Source: Bacillota bacterium (GTDB lineage: Bacteria; Bacillota; Proteinivoracia; UBA4975; VEMY01). Taken from it: 64,000 nucleotides of DNA. Below the pieces are notes generated by a model that was not told the DNA's origin, searched no databases, and worked only from the letters and a program-made list of their open reading frames with translations. This document shows positions 41,701-48,854 of the stretch, in pieces. The position numbers and the translations under genes are program-made. The stretch is from the NCBI GenBank assembly GCA_009711825.1, contig VEMY01000032.1, positions 1-64,000 on the forward strand. The letters run 5' to 3'. Numbering within the stretch: position 1 is the stretch's first letter; each line of letters opens with the position of its first letter.

Positions 41701-41729
41701 ATCTAATTTTAACATATAATTGCCGTCAA
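41701..41729 (-). promoter_or_regulatory. Sigma-A-type promoter of the SNF2 gene
   Basis: Minus strand TTGACG (41729-41724), 17-bp spacer, TTAGAT (41706-41701). Start codon 41675 follows closely. Confidence 0.65.
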
Positions 41730-41921
41730 CAGGTTTTATATCATCTCTAGTCTTTACTGAGTATTGATGCAGGAGAATCTATCCAAATAGAGAAAGAATA
41801 TTTATTAATCTTTGTCCGAAACGGCTTAATATCAATGTTACGGATTTGAAGGCTGTCTGAAGAAGCCCTACACCATTTACGAGTTGAGTGAAACTCTCCA
41901 TCAGACACTTAGTTAGTTAGT

Positions 41922-41950
41922 TTGACTGCTCTGCAGCTAAAGACTATAAT
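41922..41950 (+). promoter_or_regulatory. Strong sigma-A-type promoter before the 35-residue leader ORF
   Basis: TTGACT (41922-41927), 17-bp spacer, TATAAT (41945-41950); AAGGAGGG and ATG 41983 follow. Between 41,730 and 41,921 there is no gene; it contains an inverted repeat TGTCTGA/TCAGACA (41854-41860 and 41901-41907) and a small GAGTT/AACTC hairpin (41881-41896). Confidence 0.85.
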
Positions 41951-41982
41951 TGGAATGTACTTAGTGAAAGGAGGGACCTTGC

Positions 41983-42090
41983 ATGTTATACGGTGACTGG
42001 TTTGTTGTAACCCGTACCCAAGTATCCACCAACGCAAACACCATGGGAGTAATATGTACTTTTTTAACACCCAAGGTCCTTGAGCGCTAA
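41983..42090 (+). CDS. 35-residue leader peptide or small protein
   Basis: A frame of 35 codons from ATG 41983 to TAA 42088-42090, with AAGGAGGG about 8 nt upstream and a near-consensus promoter. The peptide starts MLYGDWFVVTRTQVSTNANT and ends LTPKVLER; it has no signal sequence and matches no family I know. It sits between the promoter and two hairpins with similar arms, then an ABC exporter operon. The layout is that of a translated leader that controls downstream transcription, as for many antibiotic-resistance genes. That role is inference. Confidence 0.6.
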   Translation: MLYGDWFVVTRTQVSTNANTMGVICTFLTPKVLER

Positions 42091-42112
42091 GTAATATTAT
42101 TATGCACTCAAA

Positions 42113-42208
42113 CCGCGGGTGTTGGCCCGCGGTGTTTTATTTTGCACGGACGTACAGGAAATTTCCCTGTACATCTGTACGCAGCCGCGGGCAAGCCCGC
42201 GGTTTTTT
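42113..42208 (+). promoter_or_regulatory. Two interchangeable GC hairpins (attenuator-like leader) before the ABC exporter
   Basis: Hairpin 1: CCGCGGG (42113-42119)/CCCGCGG (42126-42132) with T-rich tail. Hairpin 2: GTACAGG/CCTGTAC (42152-42172). Hairpin 3: CCGCGGG (42185-42191)/CCCGCGG (42196-42202) followed by TTTTTT. The arms of 1 and 3 are identical, so arm 1a can pair with arm 3b or arm 1b with 3a, giving alternative folds that could switch termination on and off. Confidence 0.7.
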
Positions 42209-42230
42209 GTGTTTCGAGGAGGAATGAAGG

Positions 42231-43013
42231 ATGAAAAAATATTTATCAACGATTAAACTTTCTGCTACCCGCGCCTTTGATGGCGGCGTTTTGTACATCC
42301 TCAGCAACTATGTGCTACAGGTAGCACAAATGATTATTCTCATGCTAATTTGGAGGTCGCTTGCTGCCCAGGGCGCCGACCTTGGCGGTTTTACGTTGGA
42401 ACAATTACTTGTCTATACATTGCTTTCATCGATATTCAGGGAGCAGCTAAATATCACCACCCCGGCAACGACAGCTTTCTGGGAAGGCGCGATTATTTCC
42501 CGCTATACTCGCCCGGCGCCTGTGTTGGCCCAGCTGACTTCAGAGACTATCGGCAGCTGGATTCCCGGTCTTCTGCTATACACCCTGCCGATGCTAATAG
42601 CTGCTCCATTCCTGAACATTGAGTTTTTCTCCAGCATGCTTGCCAATGGTCCCCTATTCCTTGTTAGTTTCACCCTTGCCCTGGCTTTGGGTTTTGCCTT
42701 TGATTATCTGTTTGCATCGCTGGTCATCCACCTGAAGAACGCCAATTACACTGCCTACGCGATTAGACAGGCGATTATCAGACTGTTTTCCGGCGCCATT
42801 ATTCCCTTTGCGCTTTTGCCCTGGGGCCTAGGCAACATTCTGGAGCTTCTGCCCTTTGGTTCAATTGCCAGCGCGCCGCTCCTGATTTTTGTCGGCGCCG
42901 GCGATATCTGGCGTTTGCTCGGCTTGCAAATCTTTTGGAACCTAGTCCTCTGGCCGGTGGCGTTACTTGCGTTCCGGCGCAGCGAAGAAAGGATGGTGTC
43001 CTATGGGGGGTGA
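42231..43013 (+). CDS. ABC-2-type transporter permease (DUF990-like), subunit 1
   Basis: The 260-residue protein has six hydrophobic segments and no enzymatic motif. It resembles the DUF990/viologen-exporter-type permease branch of the ABC-2 family, which always comes with a second permease and one ATPase, as here. ATG 42231 has GAGGAGGAATGAAGG upstream. It overlaps the second permease by 11 bp. Substrate unknown; export of a toxic compound is most likely. Confidence 0.83.
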   Translation: MKKYLSTIKLSATRAFDGGVLYILSNYVLQVAQMIILMLIWRSLAAQGADLGGFTLEQLLVYTLLSSIFREQLNITTPATTAFWEGAIISRYTRPAPVLAQLTSETIGSWIPGLLLYTLPMLIAAPFLNIEFFSSMLANGPLFLVSFTLALALGFAFDYLFASLVIHLKNANYTAYAIRQAIIRLFSGAIIPFALLPWGLGNILELLPFGSIASAPLLIFVGAGDIWRLLGLQIFWNLVLWPVALLAFRRSEERMVSYGG

Positions 43014-43848
43014 AATCAGACAGTTATTACGCCTCTGGGGTGCCTACGCCCGGCTTGACCTGACTTGGTTTTTGCGAGACACAAAATACTGCATCTATAA
43101 CATTATTGCCGACACTGTATCTAGTCTTTCAGCAATCGCCGGCGTGTTCCTGCTGGCAGAACAATTTGGCGGGATTGGCGGTATGGATAAACTGCAAATA
43201 TTGTTCATGTTGGGGTACGCGACAATCTGCGATGGAATCATCTTGATGTTTTTCTCTATGAATAACATTGCCTGGATTAGCCGCCTGATTGGTCGCGGCC
43301 AATTAGATCATCGCCTGATACAACCCGTGCCGCTTTGGAAGCAATTTTTAACCGAGGGCTTCATCCCGGTGTCTGGAAACAGCATGCTCCTATGTGGAAT
43401 CGGTATTACCATCTACGCGGCGTCCCAACTTGGCCTGACAATCAGCGGGCCTTGGTTGCTGCAATTTGTGTTTCTAATGCTTTGCTCCGTAGCGGTTATT
43501 CTCAGTTGTTCCTTTATTGCCGGCAGTGTGGCCTTCTATGCCCCGGTGGCGGGAGAGGAAATTTCCACAACTGCGATAAGTTTGTTTGCAGCCCTAAAAA
43601 GCTTTCCTTTAGACGGCCTCTCAACAGCCGCCCGAACGGTGCTATGCACAGTGCTGCCGGTGGGCATGGCGGCCTGGTTTCCTGCCAATCTACTGTTGGG
43701 CCTGCCTCCTGCAGGGTTTCCCGAGACCCTGCTGATTATCCTGACAATTATCTTCACGCTCACAGCCTCAACGCTGTTTAGGAAAGGAATGAAACATTAT
43801 GCAAAAAACGGTTCAATCCGCTATGCAGACCGGGGACACCACCGTTAG
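43003..43848 (+). CDS. ABC-2-type transporter permease, subunit 2
   Basis: The 281-residue polytopic protein (six membrane segments) begins MGGEIRQLLRLWGAYARLDLTW, a cytoplasmic N-terminal amphipathic helix common to this permease family. It pairs with subunit 1 to form the membrane channel. ATG 43003 has AAAGGATG about 10 nt upstream; the frame from 42967 lies inside the previous gene. It overlaps the ATPase gene by 50 bp, so the three proteins are translated together. Confidence 0.85.
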   Translation: MGGEIRQLLRLWGAYARLDLTWFLRDTKYCIYNIIADTVSSLSAIAGVFLLAEQFGGIGGMDKLQILFMLGYATICDGIILMFFSMNNIAWISRLIGRGQLDHRLIQPVPLWKQFLTEGFIPVSGNSMLLCGIGITIYAASQLGLTISGPWLLQFVFLMLCSVAVILSCSFIAGSVAFYAPVAGEEISTTAISLFAALKSFPLDGLSTAARTVLCTVLPVGMAAWFPANLLLGLPPAGFPETLLIILTIIFTLTASTLFRKGMKHYAKNGSIRYADRGHHR

Positions 43849-44824
43849 ACTTAACAGGGTCTCTAAGGAATTTGTGCAATGGCAACGCTCCGGAAAAGCG
43901 ACAGAAATCCTCAAAAATCTGTTTCACCCCCAACAACGGGTGATTTCCGCGTTGAAAAACCTCTCGCTGGAAATAAAAAAAGGTGAGTTTGTCGCCTACG
44001 CCGGTGCCAATGGTGCCGGCAAGAGCACAACGATTAAGATTCTATCTGGAATCATGCAACCCACCCGGGGCCAGGTCTCGGTCCTGGGCTTAAGGCCGGA
44101 GCGCGACCGGGTGCGCCTGATGCGGCGAGTGGGCATTGTCTTTGGACAACGCACCGAGCTCTGGTGGGATCATCCTGTGGCTGCGAGCTTTGAGTGGAAA
44201 AAAAACGTCTGGGACATACCGGAACAGAAATACCGGGCTAATCTGGCGCTGGTTACTGAACTCCTGGGTTTGGGTGACCTCCTCAATACCTTTGCCCGGG
44301 AACTAAGCCTTGGCCAGCGCATGCGCGCAGATTTGGCACTGATGCTGCTCCATGAACCGGAACTGATTTTCCTCGATGAACCAACCCTGGGATTGGATGT
44401 ATTGGCTAAACGACAAATGATTGACTTCCTCAAGCGTATCAATCAGGAACGTCAAACCACTATAGTGGTAACCAGCCATGACATGGATGACCTGGAGGAG
44501 ATGGCCCAGCGAATCGTCCTGCTCTCCAAAGGTGAGCTGGCATTCGATGGCAGCTTTGAAGAGTTGCGGGCGATTGCCGGGAATATCTGTCGCATCCGCC
44601 TCACCCGCAGCCACAACGGCGTCCTGAAATTTAACGGTGGCCAGTTGATTACGCAACAGAATAATATCTACGAGTATGAATTTGATACCTCGCAAACGCC
44701 GATGCAAACAATTTTCACCCAGATCTCTGCCCTAAGTGGAATTATGGACATCGAAATCCGGAAGGCCCCCATTGAACAAATCGTCGCCGGCCTCTACAAT
44801 CAGTGGCGTGTATCTGCGAAGTAG
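43799..44824 (+). CDS. ABC transporter ATP-binding protein
   Basis: The 341-residue ATPase has Walker [13 protein letters not shown] near residue 72, Q-loop GIVFGQRTELWWD near residue 110, signature LSLGQRMRADLALML near residue 167, Walker B LIFLDEPTLGLD near residue 188, and the switch His in VTSHDMDDLEEM. A C-terminal regulatory domain of about 80 residues follows. The QRTELWWD Q-loop extension is typical of the exporter branch that goes with DUF990 permeases. Last gene of the operon. AGGAATG lies upstream of ATG 43799. Confidence 0.93.
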   Translation: MQKTVQSAMQTGDTTVRLNRVSKEFVQWQRSGKATEILKNLFHPQQRVISALKNLSLEIKKGEFVAYAGANGAGKSTTIKILSGIMQPTRGQVSVLGLRPERDRVRLMRRVGIVFGQRTELWWDHPVAASFEWKKNVWDIPEQKYRANLALVTELLGLGDLLNTFARELSLGQRMRADLALMLLHEPELIFLDEPTLGLDVLAKRQMIDFLKRINQERQTTIVVTSHDMDDLEEMAQRIVLLSKGELAFDGSFEELRAIAGNICRIRLTRSHNGVLKFNGGQLITQQNNIYEYEFDTSQTPMQTIFTQISALSGIMDIEIRKAPIEQIVAGLYNQWRVSAK

Positions 44825-44844
44825 CTGGCAAATCTTGACGCAAA

Positions 44845-44880
44845 TAAAGGGTCTCTCAGCGTGAGAGACCCTTTATATTT
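44845..44880. terminator. Terminator after the ABC exporter operon
   Basis: TAAAGGGTCTCTC and GAGAGACCCTTTA form a perfect 13-bp stem with a 5-nt loop, followed by TATATTT. The flanks allow use from both strands. Confidence 0.92.
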
Positions 44881-45034
44881 ATTCCGGTCGGGGGATGTCA
44901 GTGATTGTAAAGCTATATTCAACAGTCTCCGACGCCCACAGGTCGACAGCAACTGTTTTAGGAGGTGGCGATGCAACTGCTGCGGTGCCAAGCGCCAAAA
45001 CTAGCACCAATGACAACAAAATAATCCTTTTCAA
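44879..45034 (-). CDS. Small exported peptide, 51 residues, TTG start
   Basis: A TTG 45034 start with GGAGG 7 nt upstream gives MKRIILLSLVLVLALGTAAV, a clear signal peptide cut after AVA, then a short acidic-neutral mature part (about 28 residues: SPPPKTVAVDLWASETVEYS, then FTITDIPRPE). No family recognised. The upstream region carries an array of AGTAT-type half-sites (see 45095-45180) and no long gene, so its expression may be tightly controlled. The end overlaps the ABC operon terminator by a few bases. Confidence 0.62.
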   Translation of the reverse strand: MKRIILLSLVLVLALGTAAVASPPPKTVAVDLWASETVEYSFTITDIPRPE

Positions 45035-45094
45035 TCGATGGCCTCCTCATCAGTAATTAACAGCAATTTAAATCTATTTATCCTGAATGCGCCC

Positions 45095-45180
45095 GAGATA
45101 CTCCCCCTTTTTAGAGAATACTTTAAGATGCGGAAAGTATCTCCCAGAAAGTATTAACAATGTATGCAAAATTGAATACT
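45095..45180. repeat. Five AGTAT/ATACT half-sites upstream of the small exported peptide
   Basis: GAGATACT (45095-45102), GAATACTTT (45116-45124), AAAGTATCT (45134-45142), AAAGTATTA (45148-45156) and GAATACT (45174-45180) are spaced 18-26 bp apart in alternating orientation. Clusters of such half-sites often mark the binding region of a transcription regulator. No factor is known here. The rest of 45,035-45,203 shows no gene. Confidence 0.45.
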
Positions 45181-45203
45181 AGAATGCCTGTCTTAAAAAA
45201 ATA

Positions 45204-45223
45204 AAAAAGAGCAGCTTTGCTGC
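45204..45223 (-). terminator. Terminator after apbE
   Basis: GCAGC-TTT-GCTGC hairpin followed on the minus strand by TCTTTTTTATTTTTT. Confidence 0.8.
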
Positions 45224-45224
45224 C

Positions 45225-46316
45225 CTAATTATCGCTGCTGGTATAACTATGCAAAATATCCTTTAAACCTTCAGTTACGCGGATTTCTCCGTCAGGCATC
45301 ACCCAAAATGCTTCCACGTCATCCAGACTGTCAGCCAAAGCACGACTCTTCTCATATGGCAGCAGGAAAAGCTCTGTCGAAACCAGGTCAGCATAACCGG
45401 AATCTTCACACACCACCGTTACGGCGCGATAATAATCGGCTGGCATTAATGTCACCGGATCGATTAGATGATGGTACTTTTGTCCATCGACATAGTAGTA
45501 TCGCTGATAGTCACCACTGCTGACAACAGCGCCATCATTAATATAGACCGTGTCTAAATTCCTATCGGCAGATACCAAATGACTGTCGGGATCAAAAATA
45601 CCCACACTCCAGTGAGCACGCTGACCGCCCAGGGGTTGTCCTATGGTGCGAATGTTGCCGCCGGCATTGATTGCGCCGGATTCCAGGCCAGCGGCCGTCA
45701 ATTCCCTACCCACCAGCTCGGCGGCATACCCCTTGGCAATCGCGCCTATATCGAGACGCATTCCCACTTCGCTTAAGAAGACAGTGTTATTTTCCTCATC
45801 CAATTGGACATTTTCCATTACAGCTAATTCTTCTGCCTGACGCAATGCTTTTATGGGAGGTATTTGCGCGGTTTCGGGAAAATCCAGGCCCTCGGTGCGG
45901 TAATCATGCCATATCTTTAGCACCGGTCCCAGGGTAATATTCATTCGTCCATGGTGCGCAAAATACCACTCCTTGGATATTTTGATCAAATCAAATAATT
46001 CCTGCGCAACGGCCACCGGTTCAATGCCGGCATTATCATTGATAGTTTTTATATTGTTCACACCTGGATAATCATTATAGAGATCATAGAGCTTGTGCAG
46101 CTCCTGAAAACGTGCCTGAACGCTTGAGAAGTAAGAATCAAACTCTGCTTCGGTCTTTGTATAGGCAACAAATGATACCATCGTATCGAAAGTATCATAA
46201 AAACTGTTGGTGTAGCGAGTGAATTCAGATTCCTGGTCGGGTTCACAACCCGTTCCGAGCGTAATAAATATGGAAACAACAAGCATTGCCACAAATGCAT
46301 TCTTCAAAGCTCTCAC
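45225..46316 (-). CDS. apbE: FAD:protein FMN transferase (ApbE), lipoprotein
   Basis: ApbE covalently attaches FMN from FAD to a threonine of exported flavoproteins. The 363-residue protein has a lipoprotein signal with lipobox LGTGC (Cys near 24), then DTFDTMVSFVAY, the metal/FAD motifs GRMNITLGPVLKIW, LDIGAIAKGYAAEL, SGAINAGGNIRTIG and DGAVVSSGDYQRYY, plus YHHLIDPVT near residue 280. It follows the gene of an FMN-domain lipoprotein on the same strand, its obvious substrate. They may form a surface electron-transfer or reductase module. Confidence 0.93.
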   Translation of the reverse strand: MRALKNAFVAMLVVSIFITLGTGCEPDQESEFTRYTNSFYDTFDTMVSFVAYTKTEAEFDSYFSSVQARFQELHKLYDLYNDYPGVNNIKTINDNAGIEPVAVAQELFDLIKISKEWYFAHHGRMNITLGPVLKIWHDYRTEGLDFPETAQIPPIKALRQAEELAVMENVQLDEENNTVFLSEVGMRLDIGAIAKGYAAELVGRELTAAGLESGAINAGGNIRTIGQPLGGQRAHWSVGIFDPDSHLVSADRNLDTVYINDGAVVSSGDYQRYYYVDGQKYHHLIDPVTLMPADYYRAVTVVCEDSGYADLVSTELFLLPYEKSRALADSLDDVEAFWVMPDGEIRVTEGLKDILHSYTSSDN

Positions 46317-46332
46317 CCCCTGTGAGATAAAA

Positions 46333-46358
46333 TCACTCCCCCCGCCCGGGGGGAGTGA
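46333..46358 (-). terminator. GC-rich hairpin between the FMN lipoprotein gene and apbE
   Basis: CACTCCCCCC and GGGGGGAGTG form a 10-bp stem with a GCCC loop; the minus-strand tail is ATTTTAT, not a clean T-run. It may reduce apbE expression relative to its substrate, or stabilise the mRNA end. Confidence 0.6.
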
Positions 46359-46374
46359 AAGTGATTACATGAAC

Positions 46375-47400
46375 TTAGTTACGGTTTGCGTATGCTTTTT
46401 CGACAGCCGCGATATAACTTTCAACGGTGATTGTAACAGCTGAGGTCAGCTCGGGCACATCAGGAACATGCTGGTGGGCTTCGTCAACAACTTTGACGTT
46501 CAGATTCTTGATCTCTTCGATAGTCTGGCCAACCATCCACTCTTCAAAAGCGGCGATTTGCTCAAACCACTCTTTGTCGATGTCGGAAACCCGCTTCATG
46601 TTGTAGTCATATTTCAGTTCCTTCTTGGTCTTAATTTGTGCATTCCGGTTGGCTACCTTGCCGTCTTCATCAAAGGGAATGCGGACCTGGGCGTTGTCAA
46701 TCTGGGTGCCAACAACCTTGCCGTCCTTGTCAAAAGCGGTTCCGGCATAAGTGGTGTCTACCTGAGCTTGGGCAGTAACTTCTTCACTAGCGTCACGGGA
46801 CCTGGCCATGCTAATGGTGTGTCCTAAGCCAATGGTGTCGATTCCGCTGTATTCCACTGCATTTTCCCATGCCTTTTCAAGCGCGGCAATGTAGCTTTCG
46901 ACAGTAATTGTTACAGTTGAAGTGAGCTCAGGAACATCGGGAACGTGCTGATGGGCATCGTCAACGACCTTAACTTCTAGATTCTTGACTTCCTCAACAG
47001 TTTTGCCAATCATCCACTCTTCAAAAGCGGCGATTTGCTCAAACCACTCTTTATCGATGTCGGAAACCCGCTTCATATTGTAGTCGTATTCCAGTTCCTT
47101 CTTAGTCCGGATGGTGGCGTTGCGATCGGTAGTGACCTTCATGTCTTCATCAAAGGCGACTCTAACCTGGGCAACGTCGATTTGAACCGCGGTGATTTTG
47201 CCATCTTTGTCAAAGGCTGCTACGGCGATGGTGGTGTCAACCTGGGCTTGTGCTGTTTGCTCGTCAGAAGCATCCCGTGATTTATCTATAGATGTAACAG
47301 AGCCAACACCCATTTTAACAGCGCCATCATCTGATGAACAACCGGTGAAAACTACTGCGAACATACTGAGTGCCAAAAAAACTACAAGAGCTTTTTTCAT
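46375..47400 (-). CDS. Lipoprotein with two FMN-binding-domain repeats
   Basis: The 341-residue protein has a lipoprotein signal (lipobox FTGC, Cys21) and two repeats of about 150 residues (36-185 and 200-341) that are nearly alike: KSRDASDEQTAQAQVDT / RSRDASEEVTAQAQVDT, EWFEQIAAFEEWM in both, and DVPELTS-TVTITVESYI / DVPELTS-AVTITVESYI. The repeat ends fit the FMN-binding domain (PF04205), whose flavinylation motif is S-G-A-T-x-T; here it is S-T-V-T-I-T and S-A-V-T-I-T. ApbE is the next gene. Likely a surface redox carrier with two FMN. Confidence 0.85.
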   Translation of the reverse strand: MKKALVVFLALSMFAVVFTGCSSDDGAVKMGVGSVTSIDKSRDASDEQTAQAQVDTTIAVAAFDKDGKITAVQIDVAQVRVAFDEDMKVTTDRNATIRTKKELEYDYNMKRVSDIDKEWFEQIAAFEEWMIGKTVEEVKNLEVKVVDDAHQHVPDVPELTSTVTITVESYIAALEKAWENAVEYSGIDTIGLGHTISMARSRDASEEVTAQAQVDTTYAGTAFDKDGKVVGTQIDNAQVRIPFDEDGKVANRNAQIKTKKELKYDYNMKRVSDIDKEWFEQIAAFEEWMVGQTIEEIKNLNVKVVDEAHQHVPDVPELTSAVTITVESYIAAVEKAYANRN

Positions 47401-47441
47401 GTGATTACCTCCCTAGATTATGTTATTGATTTCACAAGTTC

Positions 47442-47470
47442 ATATTAGCACAACGTGAAATTTGTTACAA
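47442..47470 (-). promoter_or_regulatory. Promoter of the FMN lipoprotein/apbE operon
   Basis: Minus strand TTGTAA (47470-47465), 17-bp spacer, TAATAT (47447-47442). GGGAGG follows before ATG 47400. Confidence 0.7.
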
Positions 47471-47508
47471 TACATTTATGTAAACTCTGATAAATTATTT
47501 TTCACAGC

Positions 47509-47534
47509 AAAAAAAAGAGCAGCCGTGGCTGCTC
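47509..47534 (-). terminator. Terminator after the SipW-like gene
   Basis: GAGCAGCC and GGCTGCTC pair around a 2-nt loop and are followed on the minus strand by eight T residues. Confidence 0.88.
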
Positions 47535-47543
47535 GTTTCCCAT

Positions 47544-48035
47544 TTATTTTCGCGATAAAGCGAGGGTGCCAATTGTCAAAAAGGCGCCTGCGACCCAGAT
47601 AAAATTCGCCTGGAAAAAGTGGACCGCTTTTCCCACAGCTGGAATGACTTTGATTACCCTGCCGACTACGTCTTCACTGAAGATCGTCTTCTTGTCAGGA
47701 GTGGCATTGGCGTCGCCCTGGGTGCGATAACCCGTCCGCCCAGTATTATCAAAATCGGGATTGACTTCAATGATTCTATGAGTTGTGATGCTGCCGTATT
47801 CCCGGCTGTAGTAAGTTATAATATCACCTGCGGCCAACTCGTCGGCGCCAACTCGTTTGACTACAGCAAGGCTGCCCAGAGAAACCGTGGGTTCCATGCT
47901 ACCGCCGGTGACATGAAAGAGCGTATATGCCGTTATGCCTCCACCGGAAGAAAAATTTCGGGCAAAGGCAACGCCGGCAAACAACAAACCGGTGAGCAAC
48001 AATATAACAACCACAATCCGTACAATCTTTTTCAT
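47544..48035 (-). CDS. Signal peptidase I, SipW/ER type
   Basis: This membrane protease cleaves signal peptides. The 163-residue protein has an N-terminal and a C-terminal membrane helix, the catalytic Ser in HVTGGSMEPTVSLG near residue 47, and a His in YGSITTHRIIEV near residue 87, where bacterial-type SipS has Lys. This Ser-His form is the SipW/archaeal-eukaryotic class. GDIITYYS and YRTQGDAN are the other conserved boxes. SipW usually serves TasA-like fibres; none is nearby. ATG 48035 has GGGGGG upstream. Confidence 0.9.
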   Translation of the reverse strand: MKKIVRIVVVILLLTGLLFAGVAFARNFSSGGGITAYTLFHVTGGSMEPTVSLGSLAVVKRVGADELAAGDIITYYSREYGSITTHRIIEVNPDFDNTGRTGYRTQGDANATPDKKTIFSEDVVGRVIKVIPAVGKAVHFFQANFIWVAGAFLTIGTLALSRK

Positions 48036-48180
48036 TGCTATTGCCCCCCTTTTTATCAGTGTATCTTGCACGGGAACTTTCTAGTATTAGCACAATGCCC
48101 ACCAGGCGTGGGAACTATGCGTATAAAGTACTTGGGCTTTCCCCAATTACTGCTGGATTATTGCTAATATTTTTGGGCAT

Positions 48181-48210
48181 AAAAAAAAGCCTCATTCAAT
48201 TGAGGCTTTA
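48181..48210 (-). terminator. Terminator at the end of the signalling operon
   Basis: AAGCCTC and GAGGCTT pair around an 8-nt loop that contains the stop of the LuxR-type gene, followed by seven or more T residues on the minus strand. Confidence 0.85.
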
Positions 48211-48854
48211 TCATTTTGCTGCAGGCCAATCTTCTCTGCGAAACGAAGCATTTCCGCGTCATTTGTCAAGCGCAGCTTCTCTTTTATCGAACCTTTATGC
48301 CTGTCCACAGTCTTCGGACTGATAAACAACAAATTAGCAATTTCTTTGCGGCTATGGCCCCGGGCATAAAGCTGGAACACCTCCCGTTCCCGGGAACTCA
48401 GGTTCTCATATGCCTTTTGAGCAACGTCTTGTTGGGGTTGGCTGAGAAAATCGTCGACCACCGGCTGTAACACCGCCGGACTCAAAAACACTTTGTTCTT
48501 CTGGGCCGCATCCATTGCCAATTTTAATTCTTCATAGGCGCTGTCTTTTACTACATAGCCATTGGCGCCGTTTTTTAGCGCCTGCCGGGCATAAACACCA
48601 TTCGCGTGCATCGATAGAACTATCACTTTTGTGTTTGGATTCTTCTTTTTAATTTGATATGTAGCTTCCAGACCATTGATTCCTGGCATTTCTATGTCGA
48701 TTATCACCATGTCAGGGTCCAGCTTGTCGATTAAGCGCACCGCTTCCAGACCATCACCCGACTCCTCGATAATCTCCACGGCGGAGTCTTTCTCCAATAA
48801 TGACCGCAAGCCCTGGCGAAAAATCGGATGATCATCGGCCAACAAGACTTTCAT
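48192..48854 (-). CDS. Response regulator, REC + LuxR-type HTH (NarL family)
   Basis: The 220-residue protein has a receiver domain (MKVLLADDHPIFRQGLRSLLE, Asp54 in DMVIIDIEMPGING, Lys in GYVVKDSAY) and a C-terminal LuxR helix-turn-helix (LSSREREVFQLYARGHSRKE, then KTVDRHKGSIKEKLRL). It is the only DNA-binding output of the six-gene signalling operon, and overlaps the upstream kinase gene by 4 bp, so that kinase is probably its direct phosphodonor. Confidence 0.95.
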   Translation of the reverse strand: MKVLLADDHPIFRQGLRSLLEKDSAVEIIEESGDGLEAVRLIDKLDPDMVIIDIEMPGINGLEATYQIKKKNPNTKVIVLSMHANGVYARQALKNGANGYVVKDSAYEELKLAMDAAQKNKVFLSPAVLQPVVDDFLSQPQQDVAQKAYENLSSREREVFQLYARGHSRKEIANLLFISPKTVDRHKGSIKEKLRLTNDAEMLRFAEKIGLQQNDKASIE

